The position numbers and the translations under genes are program-made. Under the pieces are notes generated by a model, which was not told where the DNA came from, ran no database searches, and worked only from the letters and a program-made list of their open reading frames with translations. DNA of 64,000 nt from Halorhodospira halophila. Lineage in GTDB: Bacteria > Pseudomonadota > Gammaproteobacteria > Nitrococcales > Halorhodospiraceae. The stretch spans positions 1-64,000 of the forward strand of contig NZ_NHSN01000001.1 of NCBI RefSeq assembly GCF_016653405.1, in the 5' to 3' direction. This document shows positions 46,004 through 56,395 of the stretch, piece by piece; the stretch's first letter is position 1, and every line of letters begins with the position of its first letter.

Positions 46004-46636
46004 ATGCTTGAGCTCATCCAGGCCGGCGGCTGGCTGATGGTGCCGATCCTGATCGGCTCCGTGCTCGCCCTGGCCATCATCATCGAGCGTTTCTGGACCC
46101 TGCAGCAGCGGCGGATCCTGCCCCAGCCGCTGCGCGGTCGGGCCTGGCGCCTGGCGCAGGAGCATGAGCTCGAGGCCCATCACCTAGAGACGCTCAAGGA
46201 GAGTTCACCGCTGGGCCGGATCCTGGCGGCCGGTCTGGCCAACCGGCACCACGGCCGCAGTGTGATGGCCGAGGCTATTGAGGATGCCGGCCGACACGAG
46301 GCGCACCGTCTCGAGCGCTACCTGAATACACTGGGCACGATCGCTGCGATCAGCCCGCTGCTGGGCCTGCTGGGTACCGTGATCGGGATGATCAAGGTGT
46401 TCGGTGCGATCAGTGCCGAGGGGCTTGGGGACATGCAGGCGCTCTCCGGGGGTATCGCCGAGGCGTTGATCACGACGGCCTCCGGGCTGACGGTGGCCAT
46501 TCCGGCGCTGATGGCGTACCGCTATCTGCGCGGGCTGGTGGATGACCGCGTGGTCGAGATGGAACAGGAGGCCATGCTGCTGCTAGAGGCCAGCGATCCT
46601 GAGCGCTCGGCACAGCGCGATCGGGGGACAGCTTGA
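46004..46636 (+). CDS. exbB: ExbB/TolQ/MotA-family proton channel protein
   Basis: This 210-residue protein has three membrane helices (about 8-28, 105-130 and 148-170). TLGTIAAISPLLGLLGTVIGMIKVF and GGIAEALITTASGLTVAIPA are diagnostic. With ExbD it converts proton flow into motion for a TonB-like partner, which is not encoded here. ATG 46004 is used, with GGGGAG 6 bases upstream. Confidence 0.92.
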   Translation: MLELIQAGGWLMVPILIGSVLALAIIIERFWTLQQRRILPQPLRGRAWRLAQEHELEAHHLETLKESSPLGRILAAGLANRHHGRSVMAEAIEDAGRHEAHRLERYLNTLGTIAAISPLLGLLGTVIGMIKVFGAISAEGLGDMQALSGGIAEALITTASGLTVAIPALMAYRYLRGLVDDRVVEMEQEAMLLLEASDPERSAQRDRGTA

Positions 46637-47055
46637 ACCTGCGACGCCGCCAACGCCGGGACGAGCCAGATCTCAATCTGACGCCGCTGATCGACGTCGT
46701 CTTCCTGCTGCTGATCTTCTTCATGGTGACCACCACCTTCGTCGATCAGGTCGGCCTCGACATCACACTGCCCGAGGCCGAACAGGAGACCGAGGAAGCG
46801 CAGCCCCGTTTGCTCGAGATCGGCATCAGCGCCGAAGGGGAGTACTTCGTCGACGGCAGCCCCCTGGTCAATCGGGAGATCGACACCCTGGTCCGGGCAC
46901 TGGAGGAGGCGCGGGAGGCCGGAGACGTTGCCGGCATCGTGGTCCGCGCCGACGCTGATGCTCCGCACCGGGCCGTGGTCCGTGCGCTCGATGGGGCCGG
47001 CCGGGTCGGTATCGATCGCGTTTCCATCGCCACCACACGCTCCGACGACCCGTGA
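46633..47055 (+). CDS. exbD: ExbD/TolR-family protein
   Basis: This 140-residue protein has one N-terminal membrane helix containing LTPLIDVVFLLLIFFMV, with the essential aspartate, and a periplasmic domain. The TTG start overlaps the exbB stop (TTGA). As in Pseudomonas, the pair sits directly upstream of the LPS genes and may energise an envelope process rather than iron uptake. Confidence 0.92.
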   Translation: MNLRRRQRRDEPDLNLTPLIDVVFLLLIFFMVTTTFVDQVGLDITLPEAEQETEEAQPRLLEIGISAEGEYFVDGSPLVNREIDTLVRALEEAREAGDVAGIVVRADADAPHRAVVRALDGAGRVGIDRVSIATTRSDDP

Positions 47056-47065
47056 GGGAGACGGT

Positions 47066-48886
47066 TTGAGCACGCAAGCACAAGCCCCTGGGCAGCCACT
47101 GCCCGACAGCGCTCGGACGCGCAAGCTGGATCGCCGGACGTGGCCGACGTTCCGTCGGCTGTTCGTCGGGTACGTCCTACCGCACTGGAAGGTGGGAGTG
47201 GTGGCGATCCTGGCGATGCTGGCGCTTGCCGGCACGCAGACCGGCGTGGTGGCGTTGATCCGGCCGCTGCTCGATGACGGTTTCGTCGAGCAGGATGCAG
47301 CCACGATCCGCTTTTATGCGTTGCTGCTGATCGTGTTCATCGTTTTCCAGGGCGTTGCTCACTTCACCTCCCACTATCTGATGACCTGGATCGGTCGCCA
47401 GCTGGTCAAGCGTTTGCGGCTGGACGTTCACGACCGGCTGCTGGTCATGCCGAATTGGGTCTTCGACCAGCAGTCCTCGGGCCGGTTGGTTTCCAAGCTC
47501 ACTTATGAAGCCGAGCAGGTGGCCGGTGCGGTGACGCGTGCCGTCTTGAGCCTAATCCAGGACGGCGCGCGGGTGGTCTTTCTGCTGGGCTACATGACCT
47601 ACCTCTCACCGTGGCTGATGCTGATCGTGCTCGGGGTTCTGCCCGTGGTCGGTGGGATCATCGCCTACATCACCAAGCGCTTCCGCAAGATCAGCAAGCG
47701 CATCCACCACGCCGTCGGTGGCGTGGGCAGCGTGGCCGAAGAGAGCGTGCACGGTTATCAGGTGGTCAAGGCCTTCGGGCAGGCGGATCGCGAGCGGCAG
47801 CGTTTCGAGCGCGTGAACGAGCGCAACCGCAAGCAGTTCATGAAATTCATGGCCACCAAGTACGCCTCGGTTCCGCTGATCCGCCTGGTTGCCGGCATCG
47901 CCCTGGCGGTGGTGATCTACCTTGTCACCGTCGATGCGGTGGTTGAGACCATAACTGTGGGTACTTTTGTCTCGTTTGCCGGCGCTATCCTGTTGCTGAA
48001 TCCGCCGCTCAAGTCCCTGGTCGCTGTCAACGCGACCATCCAGAAGGGGCTGACGGCTGCGCAGAGCATCTTTGATGTGGTGGACGCCCCGCAGGAGCCG
48101 GATCATGGTACACGGGGCATTGATCGCGCCGGGGGGCACGTCGAGCTGGAGGGTCTACGGTTCTCCTACGACGGTGAGCGGGAGGTCCTGCGCGGGATCG
48201 ATGTGGATGTGCAGGCCGGCGAGACCGTGGCGCTGGTGGGGCCGTCGGGCAGCGGCAAGACGACGCTGGTCAATCTGCTGCCGCGCTTCTACGAGCCGAC
48301 CGGCGGTGAGATCCGCCTCGACGGGCTGCCGCTGCAAGAGTACCGGCTGGCCGATCTGCGCCGACAGTTCTCGATGGTCGGGCAGAATGTGATGCTGTTC
48401 AACGCCTCGGTGGCCGACAACATCCGCTTCGGGGCCCAGGGGGCGGTGAGCGATGACCAGGTCCGCGCGGCAGCGGATGCCGCCAACGCAACCGGCTTCA
48501 TCGAGGCCCTGCCGCAGGGCTTCGAGACCGAGGTGGGTGAGGATGGGGTGCTGCTCTCCGGCGGGCAGCGCCAGCGCATCGCCATAGCCCGGGCGGTGCT
48601 CAAGGATGCTCCGATCCTGATCTTGGACGAGGCGACCTCGGCGCTGGACACGGAGTCCGAGCGACACATCCAAGGGGCGCTGGAGCGTCTGATGGAGGGC
48701 CGGACGAGCTTTGTCATTGCCCACCGGCTCTCGACGGTCGAGAACGCGGATCAGATCCTCTTCCTTGACGGCGGACGAATCGTCGAGCGCGGTACGCATC
48801 GCGAGCTGCTCGAACGCGGCGGGCGATACGCCGGGCTGTACCGGATGCAGTTCGAAGACCGCACCGATCCTCCGGTGGAAGGGTAG
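47066..48886 (+). CDS. msbA: Lipid A export ATP-binding/permease protein MsbA
   Basis: This is a 606-residue fused ABC exporter with six membrane helices in the N-terminal half and an ATPase in the C-terminal half. Walker A is GPSGSGKTTLVNLL, the signature LLSGGQRQRIAIARA, and Walker B ILILDEATSALD. It flips lipid A-core across the inner membrane. TTG 47066 is used, with GGGAG 5 bases upstream. lpxK follows after 4 bp. Confidence 0.94.
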   Translation: MSTQAQAPGQPLPDSARTRKLDRRTWPTFRRLFVGYVLPHWKVGVVAILAMLALAGTQTGVVALIRPLLDDGFVEQDAATIRFYALLLIVFIVFQGVAHFTSHYLMTWIGRQLVKRLRLDVHDRLLVMPNWVFDQQSSGRLVSKLTYEAEQVAGAVTRAVLSLIQDGARVVFLLGYMTYLSPWLMLIVLGVLPVVGGIIAYITKRFRKISKRIHHAVGGVGSVAEESVHGYQVVKAFGQADRERQRFERVNERNRKQFMKFMATKYASVPLIRLVAGIALAVVIYLVTVDAVVETITVGTFVSFAGAILLLNPPLKSLVAVNATIQKGLTAAQSIFDVVDAPQEPDHGTRGIDRAGGHVELEGLRFSYDGEREVLRGIDVDVQAGETVALVGPSGSGKTTLVNLLPRFYEPTGGEIRLDGLPLQEYRLADLRRQFSMVGQNVMLFNASVADNIRFGAQGAVSDDQVRAAADAANATGFIEALPQGFETEVGEDGVLLSGGQRQRIAIARAVLKDAPILILDEATSALDTESERHIQGALERLMEGRTSFVIAHRLSTVENADQILFLDGGRIVERGTHRELLERGGRYAGLYRMQFEDRTDPPVEG

Positions 48887-48890
48887 GCTG

Positions 48891-49874
48891 ATGTCCGTCC
48901 CGCGCTTCTGGCTGGAAGGCGGTCCGGCAGCGCGCGCTCTAGCGCCGCTCGCCGCGTTCTACGGGGGTGTGGTGGCGTTGCGTCGGGGACTCTACCAGCG
49001 CGGCTGGCTTGGCCGTCCGGTATCCCCCGTGCCGGTGATCGTGGTCGGCAACCTCTTTGTCGGTGGCACGGGCAAGACCCCGCTGGTGGCGTGGCTGGTC
49101 GCCCGGTTGCGGGAGCAGGGTTGGCAGCCGGGGATTGTAGCGCGCGGTTACGGCGGTCGGGCCGGGAAGGGGCCGGTGACCGTGACTGCGGAGTCGGACC
49201 CTGGGCAGGTGGGTGACGAGCCGGTGTTGCTTGCGCGGCGTTGCGGGGTGCCGGTACGGGTCGGTGCTGATCGCCCGGCCGCGGTACGCGCGGCCTGGCA
49301 GGCGGGCTGCGATGTGGTGGTCAGTGACGACGGGCTACAGCACTACCGGATGCGGCGAGCCGCCGAAATCGTGGTTCTGGATGCGCGGCGCAGGCTGGGC
49401 AACCGGCGACTGCTGCCGGCCGGGCCGTTGCGGGAACCGGCCGGTCGGCTGGCCACAGTGGATATCGTTGCGGTGAACGGCGACGCGGTCCCCGAGGGCG
49501 ATAGCGTGTTTCGTCTGCGTCCGGGCTCCCCCCTTGCCGTGGATGGCAGCGAGCGGCCCTGGCCGGATGGCATGGCCCACGCCGTGGCCGGTATCGGCCA
49601 TCCCGAGCGGTTCTTTGCTTCCCTGGAGGAGGCGGGGATCCGCGTGGCGGAACGTCACGTATTCCCAGACCACCACGCCTTTTCACCGGGGGACTTTGCC
49701 TTTGTCGATGAGCGGCCTGTCGTGATGACCGAGAAGGATGCCGTGAAGTGTCGAAACCTGCCCGGGGTAGACCGCCTCTGGTACCTGCCCGTGGAGCTGG
49801 TTCCCGGAGCGAAGCTATCCGCAGCGGTGACCGGGCTGATCGACCGGCTCGGTACCCGGGAGGAGCGGCCATGA
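48891..49874 (+). CDS. lpxK: Tetraacyldisaccharide 4'-kinase (LpxK)
   Basis: This 327-residue membrane-associated kinase phosphorylates the lipid A disaccharide precursor. The P-loop is in VVGNLFVGGTGKTPLVAWL. ARGYGG, VSDDGLQHYRM and EKDAVKC are family motifs. It lies between msbA and kdsB, with an ATGA overlap into kdsB. Confidence 0.95.
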   Translation: MSVPRFWLEGGPAARALAPLAAFYGGVVALRRGLYQRGWLGRPVSPVPVIVVGNLFVGGTGKTPLVAWLVARLREQGWQPGIVARGYGGRAGKGPVTVTAESDPGQVGDEPVLLARRCGVPVRVGADRPAAVRAAWQAGCDVVVSDDGLQHYRMRRAAEIVVLDARRRLGNRRLLPAGPLREPAGRLATVDIVAVNGDAVPEGDSVFRLRPGSPLAVDGSERPWPDGMAHAVAGIGHPERFFASLEEAGIRVAERHVFPDHHAFSPGDFAFVDERPVVMTEKDAVKCRNLPGVDRLWYLPVELVPGAKLSAAVTGLIDRLGTREERP

Positions 49875-50647
49875 CCCCCCCAGCGTTCACCGTCGTCATA
49901 CCGGCTCGCTTCGGTGCTTCCCGGCTGCCCGGTAAGCCGCTGGCCAATCTGCTCGGCGAGCCGGTGATCCGGCATGTACACCGGCGGGCGGTCGAGAGTG
50001 GCGCGGAGCGCGTTGTGGTGGCTACCGACGACCGGCGCATTGAATCGGCTTGCCTCGACTTCGGGGCGGAGGTTTTATTAACCGCCCCGGATCACCCGAC
50101 CGGCACGGACCGCATTGCCGAGGTGGTCGATCGGTTGGCGCTAGTCGATGACGCCATCGTGGTCAATCTGCAAGGCGATGAGCCGCTGATGCCGCCGGGG
50201 TTGGTCACTTTGGTGGCCGAACGACTCGGGGCCGATCCCGGAGCCGCCATCGCCACGCTGGCAACCCCGATCTCGGAGGCCGGTGAGCTTTTCGAGCCCT
50301 CGGTGGTCAAGGTGGTGCGGGACCGGCGTGGCCACGCCCTGTATTTCAGCCGGGCGCCGATCCCCTGGGACCGGGAGCGCTTCGGCGCGATCGATGACAC
50401 GACGGTGGCGGCCGGCGGGTGGCTCAGGCACTTGGGGCTGTATGCTTACCGCGTCGCCTTCCTGCGCCGCTTCCCGGGGCTGGAACCGGCGCCGCCGGAG
50501 CAGCTTGAGTCGCTGGAACAGCTCCGGGCACTGTGGCACGGTTTTGCGATCCAGGTTGCCGTCACCGAACAGCGTCCGGGTCCCGGCGTCGATACGCCGG
50601 CCGACTTGGAGGCAGTGGCTCGACGACTGCAGTCACCTCAACCGTAA
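49871..50647 (+). CDS. kdsB: 3-deoxy-manno-octulosonate cytidylyltransferase (KdsB)
   Basis: This 258-residue nucleotidyltransferase makes CMP-Kdo for the LPS inner core. The N-terminal signature is VIPARFGASRLPGKPL, with VVATDD, NLQGDEPLMPP and YFSRAPIPWDR. AGGAG lies 5 bases upstream of the ATG. Unlike the usual Pseudomonas order, no ycaR lies before it and no murB after the phosphatase that follows. Confidence 0.95.
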   Translation: MTPPAFTVVIPARFGASRLPGKPLANLLGEPVIRHVHRRAVESGAERVVVATDDRRIESACLDFGAEVLLTAPDHPTGTDRIAEVVDRLALVDDAIVVNLQGDEPLMPPGLVTLVAERLGADPGAAIATLATPISEAGELFEPSVVKVVRDRRGHALYFSRAPIPWDRERFGAIDDTTVAAGGWLRHLGLYAYRVAFLRRFPGLEPAPPEQLESLEQLRALWHGFAIQVAVTEQRPGPGVDTPADLEAVARRLQSPQP

Positions 50648-50705
50648 AAAGGTGCGGTCTCTGTAGGGTGCAGGTTTCGTGGAACCGACTGATCAGGAAA
50701 GCAAA

Positions 50706-51176
50706 ATGAAGATACTTCTAGTTTGTATGGGCAATATCTGCCGTTCGCCGACAGCGGAGGGGGTGCTGCGCCAGCGCCTGCGCGAGGAGGGACTTGACCA
50801 CCACGTGGACCTCGACTCCGCGGGCACCCATGACTTCCACGTCGGCAAAGGGCCGGACCAGCGCGCCCAAGAGGCCGCGCGGCGGCGCGGGGTCGACATC
50901 AGTGACCTGCGTGCCCGCCAGGTGGAGCGCTACGACTTCCAGGAGCACGATCTGATCCTGGCTATGGACGAGGCCAACCTCGGCATCCTCCAAGCCGATT
51001 GCCCGCCGAAGCACAAGCACAAGCTCGGACTCTTTCTCGATTACGCCCGCACCCGCAGTGAGCGGGAGGTGCCCGACCCGTACTACGGCGGTGAGCGCGG
51101 TTTCGAGCACGTGCTCGACTTGATCCAGGATGCCGCCGATGGGCTGATCGACGAGGTACGCCGGAACCAGGGCTAG
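50706..51176 (+). CDS. Low-molecular-weight protein-tyrosine phosphatase
   Basis: This 156-residue enzyme has the P-loop VCMGNICRSPTAEGVL, with the nucleophilic cysteine near residue 7, and the general-acid aspartate in PDPYYGG. It would dephosphorylate protein tyrosines or small phosphoesters. ATG 50706 is used. It is the last gene of the rightward run before the convergent rne. Confidence 0.92.
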   Translation: MKILLVCMGNICRSPTAEGVLRQRLREEGLDHHVDLDSAGTHDFHVGKGPDQRAQEAARRRGVDISDLRARQVERYDFQEHDLILAMDEANLGILQADCPPKHKHKLGLFLDYARTRSEREVPDPYYGGERGFEHVLDLIQDAADGLIDEVRRNQG

Positions 51177-51184
51177 TCACGAAA

Positions 51185-51215
51185 GACTGCGGGCGGCGTG
51201 ACGCCGCCCGCAGTC
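51185..51215. terminator. Hairpin between convergent phosphatase gene and rne
   Basis: A perfect 14-bp GC-rich stem (GACTGCGGGCGGCG / CGCCGCCCGCAGTC) with a TGA loop. It serves the 3' ends of both converging transcripts; T-runs are weak on both sides. Confidence 0.6.
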
Positions 51216-51243
51216 AACCGTTATTGGGCGGATAGGGCGGCGG

Positions 51244-54054
51244 TTACTCGGCCTTTTCCGCCCCTTCACCTTCCGCGTGGGTCGAGGTGCGATCATCGCT
51301 GGTTGGTGATGATGCCTCGGTTCCGGATGTAGAAGCCTGCTTCGGTCGGCGCGGACGCCCCGAGCGGACCTGTTTGCGCCCGCCGTTGCCCTGGGCCGCA
51401 TCGTCGGCGCTTCCCCGGGGCGCGGGGCCAGCAGACGGCTGTGAGGGCTGTACATCCCCGGTCTCCGCGCTCGGGGTAGGGGCGGTCTTCTCCGCTTTCG
51501 CCTCCGCGTGGGTGGCGGGCTTCTGTTCCGCGCGCGCCTTTCCGTTGTCCCCCGGTTTCCGGTTCCCCTTGTCTGGCCGCGGGGCATCTTGCTGCCCGCC
51601 CGCGCTCGGGGGCTGTGTATCCGCCCGGTCCGGCGCGTTTGCAGGTTTGTCCGGCGTCTTCTCCGCATCCGCGCCCGCCGGCGTGGAAGTGGCGGGCGAT
51701 GCGGCAGCCGCCGGGTCAGGTGCCGGGGATTCCGGCCCCGTGTCGCCGTTCTCCTCCGCGCCTGAGGCGGTGGTGGATCCGTCGGCGTGCTCGTTGCCGT
51801 TGCTGGAGCGACGGCGCCGGCGACCCCCGCGGCGCCCGCGGCGGCTGCGACCGCTGCGGGCGGAGCGGGCTTCGGCGTTGCGGGAGGTGTCGTCCTGACC
51901 CGCTGCCGCCGAGGGGGTGTCCTGCCGGGTGCTGCCGCTGTCAGCGTCCGTGGTCTGGGCATCGTCCTCCGGGGGCTCGGCGGTGGCCTCAGCCTTGCCG
52001 TTGCCACCGGCATTCTTGCGCTTGCCGCCCGTGGAACGCCCTTTGCCGCCGTTGCCACCGTGCCCCTTGGTCTCATCCGGGGCGCGGGGCGCTTCGCTCG
52101 ACGCGCCCTTCGACGGGCTCTCCTGCTCGTTTTGCTGCTGACCGTTGCCGCCCTCGCTGGCACCACCGCCGGGGCTGCGTCGACTCCGGCCGCCGCCGCG
52201 GGAGCGGCCACCGCGCCGGGTTCCCCGTCTGTTCTGGCCGGTGCTGGAGCCGTTGCCATCACTGGAGCTCCGCTCGCTCCGGGACCGTGGCTTCTTCTCG
52301 CGTCCGGAATCCCCCTCTTCGGTGCGCTCGTCGCCGGGCGCGCTCTGGAACAGCAGGCCGCGGAGACGGCGGAAGATCGAACTCAGCGGGGCATCCTCCT
52401 CCTGGTGGCCATCCCCGGCTGCAGCGTCCGATGTTTGTTGCGATTCCGGCGCGGGCGCCGGCGCGCTGGGGGTTACACCCTGCACGGCGGGTGCCGGTGG
52501 CCGGCTGGCCGGCAGGCCCGCTTCGATGACGGTCGGCTCCGGCGCGGGTGTCGCCAGGTTGTAGCTGGAGCCGCTCTGCTCGAGCCCCTCGTCGGTACGC
52601 ACGCGCTGGACGTCGTAATGCGGGGTCTCCAGGTTGCGGTTCGGGATCAGCAGGACGTGCACGCCGTAGCGGTGTTCGAGCTCGGCGATCTGGGCCCGCT
52701 TTTCGTTGAGCAGGAAGGTGGCGACCTCGATCGGGAGCTGGGCGAGCACGCGCCCGGTCTTCTCCTTCATCGCCTCTTCCTCGATGATGCGCAAAATCGA
52801 CAACGCCAGGGACTCGACGCTGCGCACCGTGCCCTGGCCGCCGCACCGACCGCAGACCTCTTGGTGGGCCTCACCAAGCGAGGAGCGCAGGCGCTGCCGG
52901 GACATCTCCAGAAGGCCGAACCGGGAGATTCGCCCGATCTGCACCCGGGCCCGATCCGCCTTGACCGCCTCACGCAGCCGATTCTCCACCTCCCGCTGGT
53001 GGCGCGGCGGACCCATGTCGATGAAGTCGATCACGATCAGGCCACCGAGGTCGCGCAGGCGCAGTTGCCGGGCGATCTCGTCGGCGGCCTCGAGGTTTGT
53101 GTTAAGCGCCGTCTCCTCGATGTCAGCACCCTTGGTGGCGCGCGAGGAGTTGATGTCGATGGAGATCAGCGCCTCGGTATGGTCGATGGCGATCGCACCG
53201 CCGGAAGGGAGGCGCACGTCCCGCTGGAACGCCGACTCGATCTGGCTCTCGATCTGGTAGCGCGAGAAGAGGGGCACCGGGTCGGTGTATTGCTTGAGCT
53301 TCTGCCGGTTGTACGGCATGACCTGCTCGATGAAGTCGCGCGCCTTGGCGAAGACCTCGTCGTCATCAACCAGGATTTCGCCGATGTCCGAGCGGAGATA
53401 GTCGCGCAGGGCGCGGATGATGACGTCGCTCTCCTGGTAGACCAGAAACGGAGCGGCGCGCTCGGCGGTGGCGTTCTGGATGGCGTCCCAGAGCTTGAGC
53501 AGGTAATCCAGGTCCCACTGGAGCTCTTCGGTGCTGCGCCCCACGCCCGCTGTACGCACGATCAAGCCCATGCCCTCCGGGACATCGAGCTGGCGCAGGC
53601 TTTCACGAATCTCGGCGCGATCGGAGCCTTCGATCCGGCGGGACACGCCGCCGGCCCGGGGGTTGTTCGGCATGAGCACCAGGTAGCGCCCGGCCAGGCT
53701 GATATAAGTGGTCAGCGCGGCGCCCTTGTTGCCACGCTCCTCCTTATCGACCTGGACGAGGACTTCCTGGTTTTCGCGCAGGCCGTCTTTCGGCGTGTTC
53801 CGCTGACCATCCGCCGAGGTGAAGTAGGCGGGCGCGATTTCCTTGAAGGGCAGAAAGCCGTGGCGCTCCGCACCGTACTGGACGAACGCGGCCTCCAGGC
53901 TCGGCTCAACCCGGGTGATGATCCCCTTGTAGATGTTCGCCTTTTTCTGCTCGCGGGAGGGCGCCTCGATGTCGAGATCGTAGAGGATCTGGCCGTCCAC
54001 CAGCGCAACGCGCAACTCTTCCGGCTGAGTTGCGTTGATCAGCATTCTTTTCAT
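51244..54054 (-). CDS. rne: Ribonuclease E
   Basis: This 936-residue endoribonuclease is central to mRNA decay and rRNA/tRNA processing. The catalytic half (about 1-510) has the S1 domain ([20 protein letters not shown]), the DNase I-like region with [13 protein letters not shown] and IVIDFIDMG, and the zinc-link [10 protein letters not shown]. The C-terminal half (about 520-936) is low-complexity, rich in Arg, Gly, Pro, Ala and acidic residues, and is the expected degradosome scaffold, with an arginine-rich RNA-binding stretch ([17 protein letters not shown]). A promoter far upstream implies a long leader. Confidence 0.96.
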   Translation of the reverse strand: MKRMLINATQPEELRVALVDGQILYDLDIEAPSREQKKANIYKGIITRVEPSLEAAFVQYGAERHGFLPFKEIAPAYFTSADGQRNTPKDGLRENQEVLVQVDKEERGNKGAALTTYISLAGRYLVLMPNNPRAGGVSRRIEGSDRAEIRESLRQLDVPEGMGLIVRTAGVGRSTEELQWDLDYLLKLWDAIQNATAERAAPFLVYQESDVIIRALRDYLRSDIGEILVDDDEVFAKARDFIEQVMPYNRQKLKQYTDPVPLFSRYQIESQIESAFQRDVRLPSGGAIAIDHTEALISIDINSSRATKGADIEETALNTNLEAADEIARQLRLRDLGGLIVIDFIDMGPPRHQREVENRLREAVKADRARVQIGRISRFGLLEMSRQRLRSSLGEAHQEVCGRCGGQGTVRSVESLALSILRIIEEEAMKEKTGRVLAQLPIEVATFLLNEKRAQIAELEHRYGVHVLLIPNRNLETPHYDVQRVRTDEGLEQSGSSYNLATPAPEPTVIEAGLPASRPPAPAVQGVTPSAPAPAPESQQTSDAAAGDGHQEEDAPLSSIFRRLRGLLFQSAPGDERTEEGDSGREKKPRSRSERSSSDGNGSSTGQNRRGTRRGGRSRGGGRSRRSPGGGASEGGNGQQQNEQESPSKGASSEAPRAPDETKGHGGNGGKGRSTGGKRKNAGGNGKAEATAEPPEDDAQTTDADSGSTRQDTPSAAAGQDDTSRNAEARSARSGRSRRGRRGGRRRRRSSNGNEHADGSTTASGAEENGDTGPESPAPDPAAAASPATSTPAGADAEKTPDKPANAPDRADTQPPSAGGQQDAPRPDKGNRKPGDNGKARAEQKPATHAEAKAEKTAPTPSAETGDVQPSQPSAGPAPRGSADDAAQGNGGRKQVRSGRPRRPKQASTSGTEASSPTSDDRTSTHAEGEGAEKAE

Positions 54055-54463
54055 GGGTGCGCAATCTCCGCAGCCCTGCCGCCATCGCTTCCAGGCCGCC
54101 GGACAGGACGGACCGGTACGTCGGCGTCGTATCTGGCCACGCCACCAAGGGCCGCTCGGGCGACATTGGTGGCGCCGACCAGGCGGCGAGCCAGACCATC
54201 CAGTGCGACAGATCCGTCCGTGTCATCCGCGCTCGACTCCTGTTGAAGGGGCGCAGGGCTTGTTGGTCGTGGTCAAGTGGCCCGCGCCGCGTCCGGGCGC
54301 GGGCCCGTTGTCTCGTTCTGGTGCTGCAATCAGTGCCGCACGAGGTGCGACACTGCATGAAACCCGTCGTCGCGGATCCCGGCTTAACCGGTCGCCACGT
54401 GCGGCTAATTGTATCAGTGACTTGCGTCACCCTTCAAATTTCTTCTTTTGCTAAAATTTCCGA
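54055..54463 (-). promoter_or_regulatory. rne promoter and long 5' leader
   Basis: On the minus strand, -35 TTGAAG (54432-54437) and -10 TACAAT (54408-54413) are 18 bp apart. Transcription should begin at about 54400, giving a leader of about 345 nt before rne. No gene lies within it. E. coli rne has a similarly long, structured leader through which RNase E controls its own mRNA, so the same may hold here (inference). The rluC promoter must also lie in this 409-bp gap but no convincing pair of boxes was found. Confidence 0.55.
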
Positions 54464-55441
54464 ATGAGTGCCTCTGATCCCAAGGTTCGACACCATCAGG
54501 TACTGGCCGAAGAGGCCGGGCAACGAATCGACAACTTCCTCCTGCGCCAGCTCAAGGGCGTTCCGCGCAGCCGGATCTATCGCCTGCTGCGCAAGGGGGA
54601 GGTCCGGGTCGACGGGGGGCGGGCGCGGCCCACGCGCCGCCTGAGCACCGGGGAGGTGGTGCGCATACCGCCGGTTTCGGGGCAGCGTCAGCCCGCTGAG
54701 GTCGCTTCCGGCGGGCTGCCCGACGGCCTAGAGGCGCGACTGCGCGATGGGGTCCTCTACGAGGATGAACGGCTGCTAATCCTGGACAAGCCGTCGGGGC
54801 TTGCTGTGCATGGCGGTTCTACCGTGCGTGTCGGGTTGGTCGAGGCGATCCGGGGTATTCGGCCAGACCTTCCCTTCGTTGAGCTGGTTCACCGGTTGGA
54901 CCAAGAGACCAGCGGTTGCCTGATGTTGGCCAAGCGGCGCTCCACCCTGCGTCGGCTCCACGAGCAGCTTCGCCAGGGCAAGGTGGAAAAGCATTACGCC
55001 GCGCTTCTGGCCGGGCGGGTGCGTGGGGCGATGCCGGTGCGGGTGGACGCGCCTCTGGAGCGCCTGCCCGGCGCACCGCGGGATCGCCAGGTGCGCGTCA
55101 GCAAGCAGGGGCGGGCGGCGGTGACCGAATTCCGCCCGGTACAGCGGTGGGTGCGGGCGACTCTGGTCACTGCGCGGCTGGAGACCGGACGCACTCACCA
55201 GATCCGGGTCCACGCCCGCCATATCGGCCACCCGGTCGCCGGCGATGAGCGCTACGGCGATCGTGCGGCGAATGCCGCGCTGCGTGAGTGCAGCCTGCGC
55301 CGGTTGTTTTTGCATGCTTCATCGCTGCGATTCCAGCATCCGGACAGTGGGGAGCCCCTATGTATCGAGGCACCGCTGGGCGATGAGTTGCAGGCGGTGC
55401 TTGAGCGCCTGTCGCAATCCCAAGACGAGGAGTCAGCATGA
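54464..55441 (+). CDS. rluC: 23S rRNA pseudouridine synthase RluC
   Basis: This 325-residue protein has an N-terminal S4 RNA-binding domain (RIDNFLLRQLKGVPRSRIYRLLRKGEVRV) and an RluA-type catalytic domain with HRLDQETSG, where the aspartate is the nucleophile. LETGRTHQIRVHARHIGHPVAGDERYG is also standard. It modifies 23S rRNA at positions equivalent to 955, 2504 and 2580. The assignment as RluC rather than RluD rests on its position divergent from rne. It is coupled to sppA by ATGA. Confidence 0.93.
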   Translation: MSASDPKVRHHQVLAEEAGQRIDNFLLRQLKGVPRSRIYRLLRKGEVRVDGGRARPTRRLSTGEVVRIPPVSGQRQPAEVASGGLPDGLEARLRDGVLYEDERLLILDKPSGLAVHGGSTVRVGLVEAIRGIRPDLPFVELVHRLDQETSGCLMLAKRRSTLRRLHEQLRQGKVEKHYAALLAGRVRGAMPVRVDAPLERLPGAPRDRQVRVSKQGRAAVTEFRPVQRWVRATLVTARLETGRTHQIRVHARHIGHPVAGDERYGDRAANAALRECSLRRLFLHASSLRFQHPDSGEPLCIEAPLGDELQAVLERLSQSQDEESA

Positions 55442-56388
55442 GCGAAGAGACATCCGAGCGCGAAGCGCTACTGGAGCTGCTGAAGGAGAATATCCGCGAG
55501 CAGCGGCGGGCACGGCGCTGGCGCCTGATTACCCGCGGTGCCGTTCTGGCGGTGGTTGTCTTGGTGGCGATCTCCCTCGGGCGCCTTGATTTCGCTGCCG
55601 AAGAGGAGGTTGGCCCGCACACGGCTGAGGTGCGGATCGATGGTCCGATCATGTCGGATTCTGCGGCCAGCGCCGAGCAGGTGATCCGCGGCTTGGAGCG
55701 CGCCTTCGAGGCGGACGATGTCGCCGGGGTGGTGCTGCGCATCAACAGCCCCGGCGGGAGCGCCGTGCACGCCCGGCAGATCTACCAGGAGATCCGGCGT
55801 CTGCGCGACGAGCATGAAGACATCCCGGTCCATGCGGTCATCGAGGACGTCGGCACCTCCGGCGCATACTATGTCGCTGCCGCCGCCGACCGGATCCACG
55901 TCAACGAGTCGAGTGTCGTGGGCTCGATCGGGGTGATCATGGGCAGCTTCGGTATTGGCGAGGCGCTGGAGAAACTCGGCATCGAGCGGCGAATCTATAC
56001 GGCCGGAGAGGACAAGGCCTTCCTCGATCCCTTCGCGCCGGAGAACGAGGACCATGTCGAGCACGTCCGCACTATGCTCGACGATATCCATGGCCAGTTC
56101 ATCGCCGCGGTCCGTGACGGGCGCGGGGAGCAGATCGACGCAGCTGGAGCCGACGAGGAGCGCCTGTTCTCGGGGCTGATCTGGACCGGGCGGCAGAGTC
56201 TCGACAAGGGGCTTGCCGACGAGATCGGCAGTGTGCGCAGCGTTGCCCGGGACGTGATCGGCGAGGAGGAGCTCGTCGACTACACAGCCCGTCGGGACTT
56301 CCTCTCCCAACTCGCCGAGCGTTTCGGCACCGCCGTGGGGCAGGGGGTCTACCAGTCGTTGCAGAGTCTCGAGTATCAGCCCCGCTGA
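55438..56388 (+). CDS. sppA: Signal peptide peptidase SppA (short, S49 family)
   Basis: This 316-residue membrane-anchored serine protease has one membrane helix at about 33-53 and a single S49 domain. The nucleophile is in EDVGTSGAYYVAAAADRI. The catalytic lysine is expected further N-terminal-to-central in the family; a lysine in YTAGEDKAFLDPF is also conserved. It degrades cleaved signal peptides. It corresponds to the short SppA form, half the length of the E. coli enzyme. Confidence 0.9.
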   Translation: MSEETSEREALLELLKENIREQRRARRWRLITRGAVLAVVVLVAISLGRLDFAAEEEVGPHTAEVRIDGPIMSDSAASAEQVIRGLERAFEADDVAGVVLRINSPGGSAVHARQIYQEIRRLRDEHEDIPVHAVIEDVGTSGAYYVAAAADRIHVNESSVVGSIGVIMGSFGIGEALEKLGIERRIYTAGEDKAFLDPFAPENEDHVEHVRTMLDDIHGQFIAAVRDGRGEQIDAAGADEERLFSGLIWTGRQSLDKGLADEIGSVRSVARDVIGEEELVDYTARRDFLSQLAERFGTAVGQGVYQSLQSLEYQPR

Positions 56389-56395
56389 TGTCGCG

